Assembly (NCBI GenBank): GCA_016193195.1
Contig: JACPSQ010000078.1
Span: forward strand, 1 to 7,662
Direction: 5' to 3'
Length of the DNA: 7,662 bases
Source: Candidatus Omnitrophota bacterium
GTDB taxonomy: Bacteria; Omnitrophota; Gorgyraeia; Aquiviventales; Aquiviventaceae
Shown piece by piece: positions 1 through 6,102 of this stretch. Under the pieces are notes generated by a model. It saw only the letters and a program-made list of their open reading frames with translations, was not told the DNA's origin and searched no databases. Each line of letters starts with the position of its first letter. Position 1 is the first letter of the stretch. Position numbers and translations under genes: made by a program.

Positions 1-1406
1 CCGCCTACACGGAGCTTCCACAGTACTATCCGCATCCCGGCTGGGTGGAGCATGATCCCGATGAGATCCTGGGCGTCACCCACCGCACGATTGCGCGGGC
101 GCTCGCGGCTGGTCGCGTGGCTGTGCGCCGGGTGCAGGCCATTGGGATCACCAACCAGCGTGAGACGACGGTGCTCTGGGACCGACGCACGGCGAGACCG
201 ATGGCCAAGGCGATCGTCTGGCAGTGTCGGCGGACCGCTCCGATGTGCGACCGGCTCAAGCGCCGTGGGCTGGGAGGGCTCTTTCGTCGAACGACGGGCC
301 TCGTGCTCGACGCCTATTTTTCTGGGACGAAGATCCGATGGTTCCTCGACCACCTCCCGGGCGCCCGCCAGCGAGCCCGACGCGGAGAGTTGGCCTGCGG
401 CACAGTGGATAGCTGGCTGATCTGGCAGTTGACGGGCGGGAAGGTCCACGCGACGGACGTCACGAATGCCTCCCGAACCCTGCTCTACAACATCCGAAGA
501 GGCCGGTGGGATCGATCCCTCCTCAATCTGATGGGGGTGCCGCCCCAGTTGCTCCCCCAGGTGCGTCCCTCCTGCGGGCCCTTTGGCGTCACCGGAGGGA
601 ACGGGCCGCTGCCCGCGGGGATTCCGATCGCGGGCGTCGCGGGCGACCAGCAGGCGTCGCTGGTCGGCCATGGCTGCGTCTTGCCCGGCAGCGCCAAGAA
701 CACCTATGGGACGGGGTGCTTCCTCTTACTCAATACCGGCTCGCGCTTCGTCGAGAGCCGACACGGACTGATCACGACGCTCGCCTATGGCGGAGGCCCA
801 TTCCCTGTCTATGCGCTTGAGGGGAGCGTCTTCATCGCGGGGGCGGCGATCCAGTGGCTTCGAGACGGGCTCGGCCTGATCCGCCACGCGCAGGACACCG
901 CCGCCATCGCCAGCAGCGTGAAGGAGACGGGTGGCGTCTACGTGGTGCCGGCCTTCGTCGGGTTGGGCGCTCCGTACTGGGATATGGGCGCGCGCGGGGC
1001 TATCGTGGGCTTGACGCGCGGCTCGAACCGAGCCATCCTCGTGCGGGCGACGCTGGAATCGTTGGCCTATCAGACGCGGGACGTCGTGGAGTCCATGCAG
1101 CGCGACAGCCGGATCCGCCTGCGCGAGCTGCGAGTGGATGGCGGAGCGGCGAAGAACGACTGGTTGATGCAGTTCCAGGCGGACATCCTCAACATCCCCG
1201 TCCTGAGGCCGGCGATGGTGGCCAATACCGGCAAGGGGGCGGCGTTGCTGGCCGGGATCGGGATCGGGTGGTGGAAGCCGAGCGAGATCGCCACGTTCGT
1301 CGGCAGGCCGGAGCGCATCTTTTCACCCCGCATGAGTCCTTCAACGCGCGCGAGGCTCTACGAAGGCTGGCAGGCCGCTGTCGCGCGAGTGCGGACTGCA
1401 GGATGA
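1..1406 (+). CDS. glpK: Glycerol kinase GlpK, 5'-truncated by the window edge
   Basis: ATP-dependent phosphorylation of glycerol to sn-glycerol-3-phosphate in the cytoplasm (FGGY kinase family). The reading frame is open from base 3 and already reads the family block HPGWVEHDP, so about 35 N-terminal residues, including the first phosphate-binding loop, lie outside the window; GTG at 45 is internal. Visible family blocks in order: NQRET (glycerol contacts, codons from 150), WQCRRT, LDAYFSGTK, VDSWLIWQLTG, TNASRTLLYNI, GVAGDQQAS with the catalytic-base Asp codon at 645-647, KNTYGTGCF, ALEGSVFIAGAAIQW, YVVPAFVGLGAPYWD, RATLESLAYQTRDV and RVDGGAAKN. Length and block order fit a roughly 490-500 residue enzyme. 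Oddities: DAYFSGTK replaces the usual DPYFSGTK, and the usual E-x-TALGAA segment reads ANTGKGAA (1221-1244). It is followed 28 bases later by glpD, its pathway partner. Identity is secure; retained activity is inferred. Confidence 0.97.
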   Translation, partial: AYTELPQYYPHPGWVEHDPDEILGVTHRTIARALAAGRVAVRRVQAIGITNQRETTVLWDRRTARPMAKAIVWQCRRTAPMCDRLKRRGLGGLFRRTTGLVLDAYFSGTKIRWFLDHLPGARQRARRGELACGTVDSWLIWQLTGGKVHATDVTNASRTLLYNIRRGRWDRSLLNLMGVPPQLLPQVRPSCGPFGVTGGNGPLPAGIPIAGVAGDQQASLVGHGCVLPGSAKNTYGTGCFLLLNTGSRFVESRHGLITTLAYGGGPFPVYALEGSVFIAGAAIQWLRDGLGLIRHAQDTAAIASSVKETGGVYVVPAFVGLGAPYWDMGARGAIVGLTRGSNRAILVRATLESLAYQTRDVVESMQRDSRIRLRELRVDGGAAKNDWLMQFQADILNIPVLRPAMVANTGKGAALLAGIGIGWWKPSEIATFVGRPERIFSPRMSPSTRARLYEGWQAAVARVRTAG

Positions 1407-1422
1407 AGAGGAGGGGTGTGAC

Positions 1423-1428
1423 GAGGGG
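1423..1428 (+). promoter_or_regulatory. Ribosome binding site of glpD
   Basis: GAGGGG lies 6 bases before the ATG at 1435, in the short purine-rich gap after glpK. It supports this ATG as the glpD start and translation from a shared glpK-glpD mRNA. Confidence 0.6.
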
Positions 1429-1434
1429 CGAGCG

Positions 1435-3090
1435 ATGAGTCTCCGTGGAGATCTCCTGGCCCAACTGACATCCAAGCCGTTTGATCTGCTCATTATCGGC
1501 GGGGGGATCGTCGGCGCAGGAATCGCGAGGGACGCGGCGATGCGCGGCTTGAAGGTGGCGCTCATCGAGCAGGGAGATTTCGCCAGTGGGACGAGTTCGA
1601 AGACGTCCAAGCTGATCCACGGAGGGCTCCGGTACCTCGAGCAGGGGCACCTCGGGTTGGTCTACGAGAGCCTTCGCGAGCGCCAGGTCCTCCGGATGAT
1701 CGCGCCGGCCTACGTCCATCCATTGTCCCTGCTGCTGCCCGTCTATGCCAAAGACCCACGCCCTGCCTGGAAGATCACCCTCGGCCTCGGGCTCTACGAT
1801 CTCTTGGCGTGGGGACGCAACATCCGCCGCCACCGCATGGTATCGGCCCGTCGCGCCTTGGCGCTGGAGCCCGCCTTGCGCGTTGACGGCCTGCGGGCCG
1901 CCGGGGTCTATGCGGACTGCCGCATGGATGACGCGCGCCTGTGCCTGCTCAACGTCCTCCAAGCGGTCGGCTTCGGGGCGGTCTGTGCCAATTACGTTCG
2001 GTTGCAGCGCCTCTTGAAAGCGGATCAGCGCGTCTGCGGCGGGGTCGGGGAAGACGTCTTGACCGGTCGCTCGTTTGAGATGCGCGCGAAGGCGGTCGTC
2101 AACGCGGCGGGTCCGTGGGCCGATCGGGTGCGAGCGCTCAGCGATGCGCAGGCGCCGCCACGCCTTGCGCCCACAAAAGGCATCCATCTCATCGTGCCGC
2201 GTCTTGCCCAAGAAGCGCTCTTCATGCAGGCGCGCTCGGATGGGCGCATGCTGTTCCTCCTGCCGTGGGGTCATGAGTATTCGCTCATCGGGACGACGGA
2301 GACGCCCATCACGGGGTCGCTGGACGCGCTCTCGGCCGATGCGAATGACATCGGCTACCTGCTGGACGAAGTCAACCGAGTCCTGCCGGGGAGCCACCTC
2401 GACGAGGAGGACATCGTGGCGAGCTTCGCCGGGGCCCGTCCGCTCCTGGCGTTTTCCGGTCCGTCAACCACGGCCTCGCGCGAGCATCGGATTGAAGTAG
2501 ACCGTTGGGGCCTCGTCAGCGTGATGGGCGGCAAGTTCACCACCTACCGCCTCATGGCCCAGCAGACGGTGGATTTCTTGATCCGGCGCCATCGCTGGGA
2601 TGCCGAGCGGTGCCTGACCGATCAGGTGAGCCTCCTGGAAGCCGCCCATCCGGTTGCGCTCGACCACTGGCAGGAGATGACCCGCAGGATGGATCAAGAC
2701 CTCTTGGCCAGGCTCATCATCCGCTACGGGACGGCCGCCTTTCAGATCCTGAAGCTGATTGACCGCGAGCCGGCCCTCGTCCATCCGGTCTGTCCCCACC
2801 ACGAGCACATCGAGGCGGAGCTTGTCCACGCCTTCCAGCAGGAGCTCGCCTGCACGATCACCGACGTGCTGGCCAGGCGCACGCGGATTGCCTGGAGTTC
2901 CTGTCAAGGTCTCGACCTCTTATCCACCCTGCTCGAGTTGGCTCAACGCTATGCGGGGTTTCCCCCGGCGCTCCTCGAGCAACAGGTGGGAGCGTATCGT
3001 CAGTTCCTCCAACGGAGCCGTGGTTTCCGCGGCGAAGCCCGAGCCAGCGGCATTGCACGTGCTTCGTCCGTTTCCCATGACGGATCCTGA
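1435..3090 (+). CDS. glpD: Aerobic glycerol-3-phosphate dehydrogenase GlpD (FAD-dependent)
   Basis: Oxidises sn-glycerol-3-phosphate to dihydroxyacetone phosphate at the inner face of the cytoplasmic membrane and passes electrons to quinone. The 551-residue product opens with the FAD Rossmann motif GGGIVGAG (residues 22-29) with the ribose-binding acid E45, then GTSSKTSKLIHGGLRYLEQG (52-71), the DAO-family signature of this enzyme. Further on are TKGIHLIVPR, LLPWGHEYSLIGTTE, FAGARPLL with the substrate-side R335, and the second FAD block GGKFTTYR (365-372). The C-terminal cap domain (about 390-520) contains EHIEAELVHAF and DVLARRTRIAW, as expected. It is somewhat longer than E. coli GlpD (501 residues); the last 25 or so residues are low-complexity Ala/Ser/Arg and not family-like. 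It begins 28 bases after glpK and its last 14 bases overlap the next gene, so the three probably form one operon. A long antisense frame over its first 960 bases is a codon-bias shadow. Confidence 0.97.
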   Translation: MSLRGDLLAQLTSKPFDLLIIGGGIVGAGIARDAAMRGLKVALIEQGDFASGTSSKTSKLIHGGLRYLEQGHLGLVYESLRERQVLRMIAPAYVHPLSLLLPVYAKDPRPAWKITLGLGLYDLLAWGRNIRRHRMVSARRALALEPALRVDGLRAAGVYADCRMDDARLCLLNVLQAVGFGAVCANYVRLQRLLKADQRVCGGVGEDVLTGRSFEMRAKAVVNAAGPWADRVRALSDAQAPPRLAPTKGIHLIVPRLAQEALFMQARSDGRMLFLLPWGHEYSLIGTTETPITGSLDALSADANDIGYLLDEVNRVLPGSHLDEEDIVASFAGARPLLAFSGPSTTASREHRIEVDRWGLVSVMGGKFTTYRLMAQQTVDFLIRRHRWDAERCLTDQVSLLEAAHPVALDHWQEMTRRMDQDLLARLIIRYGTAAFQILKLIDREPALVHPVCPHHEHIEAELVHAFQQELACTITDVLARRTRIAWSSCQGLDLLSTLLELAQRYAGFPPALLEQQVGAYRQFLQRSRGFRGEARASGIARASSVSHDGS

Positions 3091-4177
3091 CACCCCCGCG
3101 CGAGCCTATGCACGGATCCGCTACAGGCTGCTGGTGGTTGACCTCGTGGCGTGGTTCGTGTTCCTCGCGGCGGTCCAGGGGCTGGGAATTTCACACAGGT
3201 TCGCAGCCTGGTGGGCCCACCGGACGCCGCACGAGCCCCTGATCATCTTCGGTTACCTGGCGTTCTTTGGGGTGTGTCAGTATCTCGTGATGCTCCCGCT
3301 CCATGTCTACAGCTCATTTCTCCTCGAGCACCGATTTAGACTCTCCCGCCTCACCCTCGCCGGATGGTTGACGCGGGAAGCCAAACGCCTTGCGGTTAGT
3401 GCGGTCATCGCAGCGCTCCTCGTAGAAGGATTCTACGCGATCCTCCGGCATATCCCCAACGGCTGGCCGCTCTGGGCGACCATCGGTTGGGTCGGCTGCA
3501 GCGTCGTGCTGGCCAGGATCTTTCCCACCGTGCTGCTGCCCATCTTCTACAAGACGACCCCGCTGCAGAACGAGCAGCTCGCGGCGCGGCTCGGCGAGCT
3601 GTGTCAACGCGCCGGCATCGCCGTCCTTGGGGTCTTCCGGTTTCAGCTTGGCGCTGAGACCAGAAGAGCCAACGCCGCGCTCGCCGGGATCGGAACGACG
3701 CGCCGGGTGCTCCTCTCGGACACGCTGCTCACCGAGTTCACGCCGGACGAAATCGAGGGGGTCCTCGCCCACGAGCTGGCCCACCATCGCTACCGCCACA
3801 TCACCAAGCTGCTCGTCATGAGCGCAGCCGGCTCGTGGGTGGCCTTCGCCCTGACCAATCTCGCGGCGCGGTGGTGGCTCACGCCCCTTGGCCTCACGCG
3901 CCTCTCAGACATTGAGGGCTTCCCGATGCTGGCGCTGTGGCTCTCGCTGCTCGGCCTCATCGGGCTGCCGCTCCAAAACAGCCTTTCCCGAATGTATGAG
4001 TGGCAAGCGGATCGCTTTGCCGTCGCCGCCACCCGGCCGCAGGCATTTGCGGGGGCCCTGCGACGACTCGCGGCCCTCAACCTCGCCGATCCCGACCCCC
4101 CTCGCTGGATCACCTGGCTCTTCTATGACCACCCGCCCATCGCCGAGCGGATCAGGGCCGCCGAGAGCCATGGGTGA
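3077..4177 (+). CDS. Membrane M48-family zinc metalloprotease (Ste24/CAAX-protease-like)
   Basis: Predicted integral-membrane zinc endopeptidase of 366 residues. Hydrophobic segments lie at about 17-38, 55-83, 105-123, 132-157, 245-267 and 283-302. The catalytic motif is HELAHH (H232, E233, H236) within EIEGVLAHELAHHRYRHI, and the third zinc ligand is E308 in MYEWQADRFA, with D312 in the usual place. Upstream, RRANAALAGIGTTRRVLLSD matches the Ste24-type pre-catalytic strand region, and the tail DHPPIAERI is the family's typical ending. It is shorter than eukaryotic Ste24 but normal for bacterial M48 proteins. Bacterial relatives do envelope proteolysis and quality control; the substrate here is unknown. 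The ATG at 3077 overlaps the glpD stop by 14 bases and has no clear Shine-Dalgarno sequence, which suggests translational coupling; an in-frame GTG at 3059 is an alternative. The frame is open further upstream only because it shadows glpD. Its end overlaps the candidate ribosome binding site of the sigma gene. Confidence 0.9.
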   Translation: MTDPDTPARAYARIRYRLLVVDLVAWFVFLAAVQGLGISHRFAAWWAHRTPHEPLIIFGYLAFFGVCQYLVMLPLHVYSSFLLEHRFRLSRLTLAGWLTREAKRLAVSAVIAALLVEGFYAILRHIPNGWPLWATIGWVGCSVVLARIFPTVLLPIFYKTTPLQNEQLAARLGELCQRAGIAVLGVFRFQLGAETRRANAALAGIGTTRRVLLSDTLLTEFTPDEIEGVLAHELAHHRYRHITKLLVMSAAGSWVAFALTNLAARWWLTPLGLTRLSDIEGFPMLALWLSLLGLIGLPLQNSLSRMYEWQADRFAVAATRPQAFAGALRRLAALNLADPDPPRWITWLFYDHPPIAERIRAAESHG

Positions 4178-4180
4178 GGG
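4173..4180 (+). promoter_or_regulatory. Possible ribosome binding site for the ATG at 4185
   Basis: GGTGAGGG, 4 bases before the ATG at 4185, overlaps the protease stop codon. It supports 4185 as a start in transcripts coming from the upstream operon. Its last two bases are also the first two bases of the candidate -35 element, so it may be coincidental. Confidence 0.4.
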
Positions 4181-4207
4181 AACCATGAGCGAACCTCCAG
4201 TGTCTCA
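4179..4207 (+). promoter_or_regulatory. Candidate RpoE/ECF-type promoter of the sigma gene
   Basis: GGAAC (4179-4183) is followed by TCTCA (4203-4207) inside GTGTCTCATCAG (4200-4211). The spacing and the GGAAC -35 resemble known RpoE-type promoters (GGAACTT, 15-19 bases, TCnAA). The same 12-mer preceded by GGAAC at almost the same distance occurs before the exported-protein gene at 6075-6106. If functional, transcription would begin near 4213-4216, downstream of the ATG at 4185. The assignment rests on motif resemblance and this pairing only. Confidence 0.45.
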
Positions 4208-4907
4208 TCAGTGGAGCCCCACCCCGCCTTGGCGGGGTGGCACCTCGCCTTCCGCCCGTGGGGCGGAATCCCACCACCTGCCCACGGGCACAGCCCGTGG
4301 CCTGCAGGTGGTGGGGTCGGAGGAGACCGCGCTGGTCGAACGAGCCCAGCGAGGTGACTCCTCGGCCTTCGAGGCGCTGGTCCGTCTCCATCAGCAGGCG
4401 GTCTTCGCGGTCGCGCTGCGGATGCTGGGCGACCAGGACGAGGCGCAGGACGTTGCGCAGGACGTCTTCGTGCGCGCCTACCAAGGGATCCCTGCGTTCA
4501 GGAGTGAGGCGAAGTTGTCAACGTGGCTCGTGGCGATTACGATAAACCTGTGCCGCAACCGCCGCCGCTGGTGGGCGAGACGGCGTCGGCTCATCGTCGC
4601 GTCGCTCGATGAGCCGGTCGGGATGTCCCGTGCCGGGTTCGGGGAGGAAGGGGCGCTCGGCCATGAGGTCGCCGATCCCTCCCCCTCGCCGGCGAGCGCC
4701 GCGGCACAGCATGAACAGCAGCGGTTCGTCATCAGCGCCCTGCAGCAGCTGGATGAAGCGCACCGGAGCGTCGTCGTCCTGCGTGACATCCATGGATATT
4801 CCTACGAGGAAATCGCCGACATGCTCCAGTGCCATGTTGGCACGGTGAAATCTCGGCTCAGCCGCGCCCGGCTGCACCTGCGCGCGCTCTTGGACGGAAA
4901 ACTCTAA
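4185..4907 (+). CDS. ECF-subfamily RNA polymerase sigma factor, RpoE-like
   Basis: Directs RNA polymerase to a specific promoter set, normally held inactive by the anti-sigma factor encoded next. With the ATG at 4185 it is 240 residues. Sigma region 2 spans about residues 48-125: ALVERAQRGDSSAFEALV, then DEAQDVAQDVFVRAY (core-binding region 2.2), then FRSEAKLSTWLVAITINLCR (-10 recognition). Sigma region 4 spans about 178-236: LDEAHRSVVVLRDIHGYS, then the helix-turn-helix EEIADMLQCHVGTVKSRLSR (208-227), very close to the RpoE type. Regions 1.1 and 3 are absent, as in ECF factors. Residues 1-41 match no sigma domain, are Pro/Gly/Thr/Ser-rich, and are encoded by three tandem hairpins and a possible promoter. 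A start at GTG 4308 or 4311 would give about 199 residues, the usual ECF length (E. coli RpoE has 191). I keep 4185 as the coordinate because it has a plausible ribosome binding site, but the start is uncertain. The gene family is not in doubt. Confidence 0.93.
   Translation: MSEPPVSHQWSPTPPWRGGTSPSARGAESHHLPTGTARGLQVVGSEETALVERAQRGDSSAFEALVRLHQQAVFAVALRMLGDQDEAQDVAQDVFVRAYQGIPAFRSEAKLSTWLVAITINLCRNRRRWWARRRRLIVASLDEPVGMSRAGFGEEGALGHEVADPSPSPASAAAQHEQQRFVISALQQLDEAHRSVVVLRDIHGYSYEEIADMLQCHVGTVKSRLSRARLHLRALLDGKL
4219..4240 (+). repeat. Hairpin 1 at the head of the sigma gene
   Basis: A perfect inverted repeat: CCACCCCGCC (4219-4228), TT, then GGCGGGGTGG (4231-4240). It lies just downstream of the transcription start expected from the candidate promoter. 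No U-tract follows, so it is not a standard intrinsic terminator. Confidence 0.75.
4250..4268 (+). repeat. Hairpin 2 at the head of the sigma gene
   Basis: TTCCGCCC (4250-4257) and GGGCGGAA (4261-4268) form an 8-base-pair stem around GTG. Part of this hairpin, GCCCGTGGG (4254-4262), is also perfectly complementary to CCCACGGGC at 4281-4289 inside hairpin 3, so the two folds can exclude each other. Confidence 0.7.
4270..4315 (+). repeat. Hairpin 3, long interrupted stem at the head of the sigma gene
   Basis: The outer stem CCCACCACCTG (4270-4280) pairs with CAGGTGGTGGG (4305-4315), 11 base pairs. The inner stem CCACGGGC (4282-4289) pairs with GCCCGTGG (4293-4300), 8 base pairs, with loop ACA. 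An asymmetric internal loop (one base against four) separates them. The right outer arm covers the two in-frame GTG codons at 4308 and 4311, which are the alternative sigma starts, so this stem could occlude initiation there. Confidence 0.75.
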
Positions 4908-4911
4908 CAGT

Positions 4912-4946
4912 GATTCCAGTGATTTACCAAAGCGATTCCAGTGATT
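4912..4946 (+). repeat. Direct repeat in the sigma/anti-sigma gap
   Basis: GATTCCAGTGATT occurs at 4912-4924 and again at 4934-4946, a 22-base period. Internally each copy is built from GTGATTCCA-like nonamers. It fills most of the 57-base gap between the sigma stop and the anti-sigma start and includes the alternative GTG start at 4941. Function is unknown; a recent slippage duplication or a protein-binding pair of sites are both possible. Confidence 0.7.
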
Positions 4947-4951
4947 GTCCC

Positions 4952-4958
4952 GGGGGTG
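4952..4958 (+). promoter_or_regulatory. Ribosome binding site of the anti-sigma gene
   Basis: GGGGGTG lies 6 bases before the ATG at 4965. It favours that ATG over in-frame starts at 4941 (GTG), 4956 (GTG) and 4959 (ATG), which either overlap this run or have no Shine-Dalgarno sequence. Confidence 0.5.
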
Positions 4959-4964
4959 ATGCTC

Positions 4965-6047
4965 ATGGACTGTGCTGAGTACAAGCGATGGTTTTCGCCG
5001 TACATCGATGAGCGGTTGGAGCCGCAGGAGCGGAGCCAGCTCGAACAGCATCTGGGGAAATGCGCCGGGTGCCGCTCGGACCTGGCGTCGCTCCAGGAGA
5101 TGCTGCGTTCCCTGCGTGCGATGGAGCCGCCGGAGGTTCCAGAGCTCTTACCCGGCATCCACGCGAAGCTCGCGCGGGAGCCATGGTGGCAGCGGCTCGC
5201 CCGTCGCTTCGTGGCGCCCTGGCCGGCGAGCTTGCCGCTCCACGGCGCGGCGCTCGCGACCACCGGACTCCTTGTCATCGTCGTGGTCGGCTTGCCGCAC
5301 TTCGCCCGGGCGCCTCGGGCAAGCCTCAGGCAACTTGCGTCCAAACCTTCGGATGAGATTGGCGAACGGTTTGCTAGGCGGGGCTACGAGCCCTACCATA
5401 ACGAAAAGACGGCGGCATTCGATCGCATGGCCAGTCCAGCGTCGAACGAACCTCAGCTCGGCTTCCTCGCCGGTTCCTCAACGGTGCATAACGCCGGCCT
5501 CACCATGAGCGAGTCGTCTCATCCGGACCTGGAGCAAGCGGCCTTGAGGCCGTTGCCGGAGGCCCCGACGATCCCTGAGAAGACCATGGTGGCCGGCAGC
5601 GTGAGCAGCGCTGTCAACGCTTTGACAGTGCAGCCAGCGGATGCCACGAGCGTGCCCGTGGGACTGCCCGCGTACCAGGCGGTTGGTGGATTCGGCGTTG
5701 TCGGCGGCGCTCCCGCCGGCACTGCGACGACCTGTCCGCCCTGTGAGAAGAAACGGGCCGAGCTCGCCAGTCAATGGGAAGAGCATTCCCACGTCCAATG
5801 GCGGGTGAGCGATTTGGCAACGGCGGCGGCTCAGTTGAACGGCTGGGCCCAATCCAAGGGAGGCTCAGTGGCGACCATTGACGAGCACCGTCTGTCCGTG
5901 ACATTGCCCGAGGCCGCGATGTCCGAATTCCTGACGCAGTTCTCCAGCGACGTGTCAGCCCCTGCAACGATTTCCCTTGATGCTCCACCGGATTCCACTC
6001 GGTGGGTCACCATCTCGCTCGAGCTCGTTCCTTCCCCTAGTCCGTAG
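4965..6047 (+). CDS. Single-pass membrane anti-sigma factor with zinc-finger (ZAS/zf-HC2) domain
   Basis: Predicted to bind and inhibit the ECF sigma factor encoded 57 bases upstream, releasing it on an envelope signal. In the 360-residue product the cytoplasmic N-terminus carries the zinc-binding anti-sigma pattern C3 ... H29-x3-C33-x2-C36 (QHLGKCAGC), typical of ZAS proteins. One hydrophobic segment at about 91-110 (HGAALATTGLLVIVVVGLPH) spans the membrane. The remaining 250 residues should be extracytoplasmic: a Ser/Pro/Ala-rich, probably disordered stretch (about 115-250), then C257-P-P-C260, a charged possible helix, and a C-terminal block (about 275-357) that alternates strands and helices (VQWRVSDLATAAAQLNGWA, then VATIDEHRLSVTLPEAAMSE). 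That block resembles the small alpha/beta sensory domains seen at the end of some anti-sigma factors (DUF4349/DUF2275-like in style; low confidence). The ORF ends inside a heptad repeat that supplies its stop codon. Role is inferred from the zinc motif, topology and adjacency to the sigma gene. Confidence 0.88.
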   Translation: MDCAEYKRWFSPYIDERLEPQERSQLEQHLGKCAGCRSDLASLQEMLRSLRAMEPPEVPELLPGIHAKLAREPWWQRLARRFVAPWPASLPLHGAALATTGLLVIVVVGLPHFARAPRASLRQLASKPSDEIGERFARRGYEPYHNEKTAAFDRMASPASNEPQLGFLAGSSTVHNAGLTMSESSHPDLEQAALRPLPEAPTIPEKTMVAGSVSSAVNALTVQPADATSVPVGLPAYQAVGGFGVVGGAPAGTATTCPPCEKKRAELASQWEEHSHVQWRVSDLATAAAQLNGWAQSKGGSVATIDEHRLSVTLPEAAMSEFLTQFSSDVSAPATISLDAPPDSTRWVTISLELVPSPSP

Positions 6048-6068
6048 TCCATAGTCCATAGTCCGTAG
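6038..6068 (+). repeat. TAGTCCR heptad tandem repeat
   Basis: Four heptads in a row (TAGTCCG, TAGTCCA, TAGTCCA, TAGTCCG) plus a final TAG. The first copy encodes the last residues of the anti-sigma gene and the second provides its TAG stop at 6045-6047. The rest lies in the gap before the next promoter. Short GTCCATA-type arrays are, from memory, recurrent in some uncultured bacterial genomes; no function is evident. Confidence 0.85.
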
Positions 6069-6074
6069 CTTGTT

Positions 6075-6102
6075 GGAACTTTTCCCCGCCTCCGGTGTCT
6101 CA
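6075..6102 (+). promoter_or_regulatory. Candidate RpoE/ECF-type promoter of the exported-protein gene
   Basis: GGAACTT (6075-6081) is a full match to the classic RpoE-type -35 element. After 16 bases comes TCTCA (6098-6102), close to the TCnAA -10. The -10 region is inside GTGTCTCATCAG (6095-6106), identical to the copy at the head of the sigma gene. The expected transcription start (about 6108-6111) gives a very short leader that just includes the strong AGGAGGT ribosome binding site. The gene after it encodes an exported protein, a fitting target for an envelope-stress sigma factor. Confidence 0.55.

Noticed and set aside
854..1438. Plus-strand frame of 194 codons inside glpK
   Set aside because: It is an out-of-frame reading of glpK with a very Arg-rich product and no motif.
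1189..2397. Long minus-strand frame of 402 codons
   Set aside because: It lies over glpK and glpD, whose motifs are unmistakable on the plus strand. Its translation is Arg/Gln/Pro-rich with no domain, as expected for an antisense shadow in high-GC DNA.
2759..3076. N-terminal extension of the protease frame to 2759
   Set aside because: This part is a Ser/Arg/Pro-rich out-of-frame reading of glpD. The family-like sequence and first membrane segment begin only after the ATG at 3077.
4219..4240. Intrinsic terminator after the protease gene
   Set aside because: The hairpin is strong but is not followed by a run of T, and more hairpins and coding sequence follow.
5612..5630. Small inverted repeat around TTGACAG in the anti-sigma gene, resembling a -35 box
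   Set aside because: It lies within the coding sequence, the stem is only about 7 base pairs, and no -10 element follows at the right distance.
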